A stretch of DNA of 17,393 bases from NCBI GenBank assembly GCA_964440345.1, contig CAYTSA010000086.1, forward strand, positions 1 through 17,393. Reading direction: 5' to 3'. The DNA comes from CAYTSA01 sp964440345 (GTDB lineage: Bacteria > Desulfobacterota > Desulfovibrionia > Desulfovibrionales > Desulfovibrionaceae). This document shows, piece by piece, positions 15,548-17,393 of the stretch. The first letter of the stretch is position 1. The number at the start of each line of letters is the position of its first letter. A program made the position numbers and the translations under genes. Below the pieces are notes generated by a model. The model saw nothing but the letters and a program-made list of their open reading frames with translations. It searched no databases and was not told where the DNA came from.

Positions 15548-17143
15548 TCACCGCTTCACAGCCCGGCCCATGGCGGTCAGCCAGAGCACTGTTTCCGGGC
15601 TCGGCTCTCCAGACCCCTGCAAACCCTGCTCGCGCTGAAAAGCGTACACTGCCCGCCACGTCCCGGAGCCATAGCGGCCGTCTATGGCTTTGTCATAATA
15701 CCCCAGGTCGGCCAGCAGCCGTTGCAACTCCTTGACAGGTTCGCCCTCCATATCTGGCTCAAAAGGCTCCGGAATGACCACTGTAGGCTTCCACACCCCA
15801 AGCCAGCGAGGTCCTGAACCAGTTTTTTTGCGCCAAGCCACAGCATGGTAAAGTTCCCCCCGTCCAGGCGGCAGAGCGTCCAGCTCTGCAGCCTGCAGGT
15901 TGGCCGGCAACACCCTGGCAAACATCCCCGCATCCTGTGCATTCACCGCCCTTTCAAGCTCTACAGCCAAGCCAGGCAGCCCCAGATCGTCCAAAAACGC
16001 CGCCAAATCAGGGTCAGGCGCGCCAGGCTGACCGGTCTTCGGCGCCTTTACGGCGGCCTGTTCTGGCGTAGTTTCCAGCTCCTTTGCCGGCGCAGGCTCG
16101 CGCAGCACAGCTGGTTGCTCTGCTGCGGCTTGTTTCTGGCTTTGTCTTTCTCCTGCTGGCGGCAGATACTCCACCGGCGCCCGCGTTCCCATGTCTGCAA
16201 AAAAACCAGGAGGCGCGAAAACATACAACACGGCGGCTGTCAGCAACAGCGCCCCCCCCAGCGCCAGACCAGCCTTGGCCGCCAGGTTGCTCTTGGACGG
16301 CGAGTCCAAAGCCCGCCGCACCTCGCCATGACAAGCCGCAATGTCTTGCAGGGCTTCCCGTACGACGCTTTCCGTTAGACTGCTTTGATTGGTGGCCACC
16401 AAGGCGTACAAACTTTTTTCCATGATCAGGTTAATCAGCCGCAGACTGCCGCATGAACCGGCCCATACCTTGTCCAGAGCCTTGCCGGAGAGCCGCAGCT
16501 GGGACCCGGCCGCCGACAGCTTGAAATTCACATAATTGGCGGTCTCCTCCCGGGATAGCGGCTCCATATTCAAAAAAATGTTCACCCGGCTGCGCAATTG
16601 GCGCATGTCCTCCTGCTGCATGCGGGCCATAAGCTCCGGCTGGCCCACCAGGAGAATCTGGACGAGCTTCTCCCCCTCCAGCTCCAGATTAGAGAGCATG
16701 CGCAACCCTTCCAGAGCGTCTTTCTCCAGGTTGTGCGCTTCGTCTACTATAATAGCGCAGTTCTTGCCTTTCTTCGCCTGCTTGATGAAAAACTCATGTA
16801 GCTGGCTGACTAGGGAGGAGAGCGAATCGTCCTGGGCTGGATTCATGCCAAAATCCCGGGCTATGGCCCAAAGCAGCTCTTCCTTGTCGAATATGGTGTT
16901 GAATATCCACGCAGTCTCGACGCCCTCCTGGTCCAGCACGGGCAATAGCTGCAGCAACAGAGAGGTTTTGCCGTGGCCCACCTCGCCAGTGAGGACCAGA
17001 AAACCCTTGCGGGCTTGGATCCCGTAAAGCAGCTCGTCCAGAAAGCGCTTGGTTGCGGCGGTGTGAAAATACGCCTCCCGACACGCGCCTGGCGGAAACG
17101 GATTGGCCTTCAGGCCAAGCGTGGAAAAAACGTCAGACGCCAT
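15548..17143 (-). CDS. ExeA/GspA/MshM-like AAA ATPase with a peptidoglycan-binding domain
   Basis: Predicted bitopic inner-membrane AAA ATPase of 531 residues. The ATG at 17143 is preferred over a GTG at 17152 because GGGGGTGA lies just upstream. Counting from the ATG, the cytoplasmic part (about 1-285) starts with the LGLKANPF motif typical of the ExeA family and carries Walker A GEVGHGKTS (53-61), Walker B CAIIVDEAHN (129-138) and a sensor region VGQPEL. A transmembrane helix lies at about 291-310. After an Ala/Pro/Glu-rich linker, residues about 466-522 form a PG_binding_1 domain (ELQRLLADLGYYD, AIDGRYGSGTWRAVYAFQ). In ExeA/GspA this layout lets the ATPase help insert the secretin through the cell wall. 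It is the first gene of the platform set seen here. The layout also fits MshM of MSHA pilus loci. Confidence 0.9.
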   Translation of the reverse strand: MASDVFSTLGLKANPFPPGACREAYFHTAATKRFLDELLYGIQARKGFLVLTGEVGHGKTSLLLQLLPVLDQEGVETAWIFNTIFDKEELLWAIARDFGMNPAQDDSLSSLVSQLHEFFIKQAKKGKNCAIIVDEAHNLEKDALEGLRMLSNLELEGEKLVQILLVGQPELMARMQQEDMRQLRSRVNIFLNMEPLSREETANYVNFKLSAAGSQLRLSGKALDKVWAGSCGSLRLINLIMEKSLYALVATNQSSLTESVVREALQDIAACHGEVRRALDSPSKSNLAAKAGLALGGALLLTAAVLYVFAPPGFFADMGTRAPVEYLPPAGERQSQKQAAAEQPAVLREPAPAKELETTPEQAAVKAPKTGQPGAPDPDLAAFLDDLGLPGLAVELERAVNAQDAGMFARVLPANLQAAELDALPPGRGELYHAVAWRKKTGSGPRWLGVWKPTVVIPEPFEPDMEGEPVKELQRLLADLGYYDKAIDGRYGSGTWRAVYAFQREQGLQGSGEPSPETVLWLTAMGRAVKR

Positions 17144-17217
17144 GAAGATCACCCCCGGAGCATAAACTCCTGATCGAAATTCCCCCCGAAATTGTGGCCA
17201 TTCTGACGTTTTTCATA

Positions 17218-17245
17218 ATAATATGCAACCGCAAGAATCGCCCAA
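17218..17245 (-). promoter_or_regulatory. Candidate promoter at the edge of the tandem repeats
   Basis: On the minus strand, TTGGGC (17240-17245), a 16-base spacer and TATTAT (17218-17223) stand about 75 bases before the ExeA-like start codon. The -10 matches five of six consensus bases, the -35 only three. The -35 element lies inside the last repeat copy, while the -10 is just beyond it, where other copies read CATATAGG instead. Confidence 0.35.
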
Positions 17246-17393
17246 ATCCACCGCCTGACAGCGCTGACCAGGCAAACCGGCCTATATGCAACCGCAAGAA
17301 TTGCCCAAATCCACCGCCTGACAGCGCTGACCAGGCAACCCGGCCTATATATCTGGAAGAATTGCCCAAATCCACCGCCTGACAGCGCTGACC
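17225..17393. repeat. Tandem 61-63-bp repeat with internal imperfect palindrome
   Basis: Three head-to-tail copies begin near 17225, 17288 and 17351, with spacing of 63 and about 61 bases. The third runs off the window. The core from GAAT(C/T)GCCCAAATCC through GCGCTGACC is almost identical in all three. Inside each, around CAGCGCTG, the arms GCCTG and CAGGC form a 21-base imperfect palindrome (for example 17254-17274), so each copy could fold. One reading frame stays open through the copies on each strand, but the 61-base spacing between the second and third copies would break a periodic peptide, and no ribosome site or family match supports a gene. Confidence 0.85.

Noticed and set aside
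17133..17375. Short minus-strand open frame through the repeats
   Set aside because: It overlaps the ExeA-like start region, is built from the repeat, has no ribosome site and no family resemblance.
17225..17393. CRISPR array
   Set aside because: The whole 61-63-bp unit is repeated almost unchanged, so there are no distinct spacers, and no cas genes are present.

Overview
The window looks like a chromosomal segment of a Desulfovibrionaceae-type deltaproteobacterium. The basis is inference: moderately GC-rich DNA, strong AGGAG-type ribosome sites, a GGDEF-EAL-CBS-GGDEF signalling protein, and an MSHA/type II secretion-like cluster of divergent sequence. No rRNA, tRNA, insertion sequence or CRISPR array was seen.

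Left part (1-7883), mixed cellular functions. An M24 metallopeptidase (97-1317, minus) is divergent from a multidomain c-di-GMP protein with an apparently intact EAL domain and two degenerate GGDEF domains (1613-3823, plus). All remaining genes are on the minus strand. In their direction of transcription from 7883 down to 3932 they are a DMT/EamA transporter, a class I methyltransferase with a structured leader, a class III adenylyl cyclase with an unusual nuclease-like N-terminal domain, and an orphan periplasmic solute-binding protein.

Right part (7933-17143, minus), an operon-like inner-membrane assembly platform of the MSHA-pilus/type II secretion class. In transcription order it holds an ExeA/GspA/MshM-like AAA ATPase with a peptidoglycan-binding tail, a GspE/MshE-like ATPase, a GspF/MshG-like membrane protein, a small PilO/MshJ-like protein, a GspL/PilM-PilN-like protein with a very acidic N-terminal extension, a GspB/MshK-like protein, and an MshN-like TPR protein. 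Several of these genes are separated by only 2-15 bases. No secretin, prepilin peptidase or pilin gene is visible here.

The most interesting point is that the GspE/MshE-like ATPase carries two exact-length 24-residue motifs of the MshEN c-di-GMP-binding domain, separated by five residues. The platform is therefore predicted to be controlled by c-di-GMP, and the EAL protein in the same window is a possible, unproven, source of control. Upstream of the platform operon, at the right edge, lies a tandem 61-63-bp repeat with an internal imperfect palindrome. It runs off the window.
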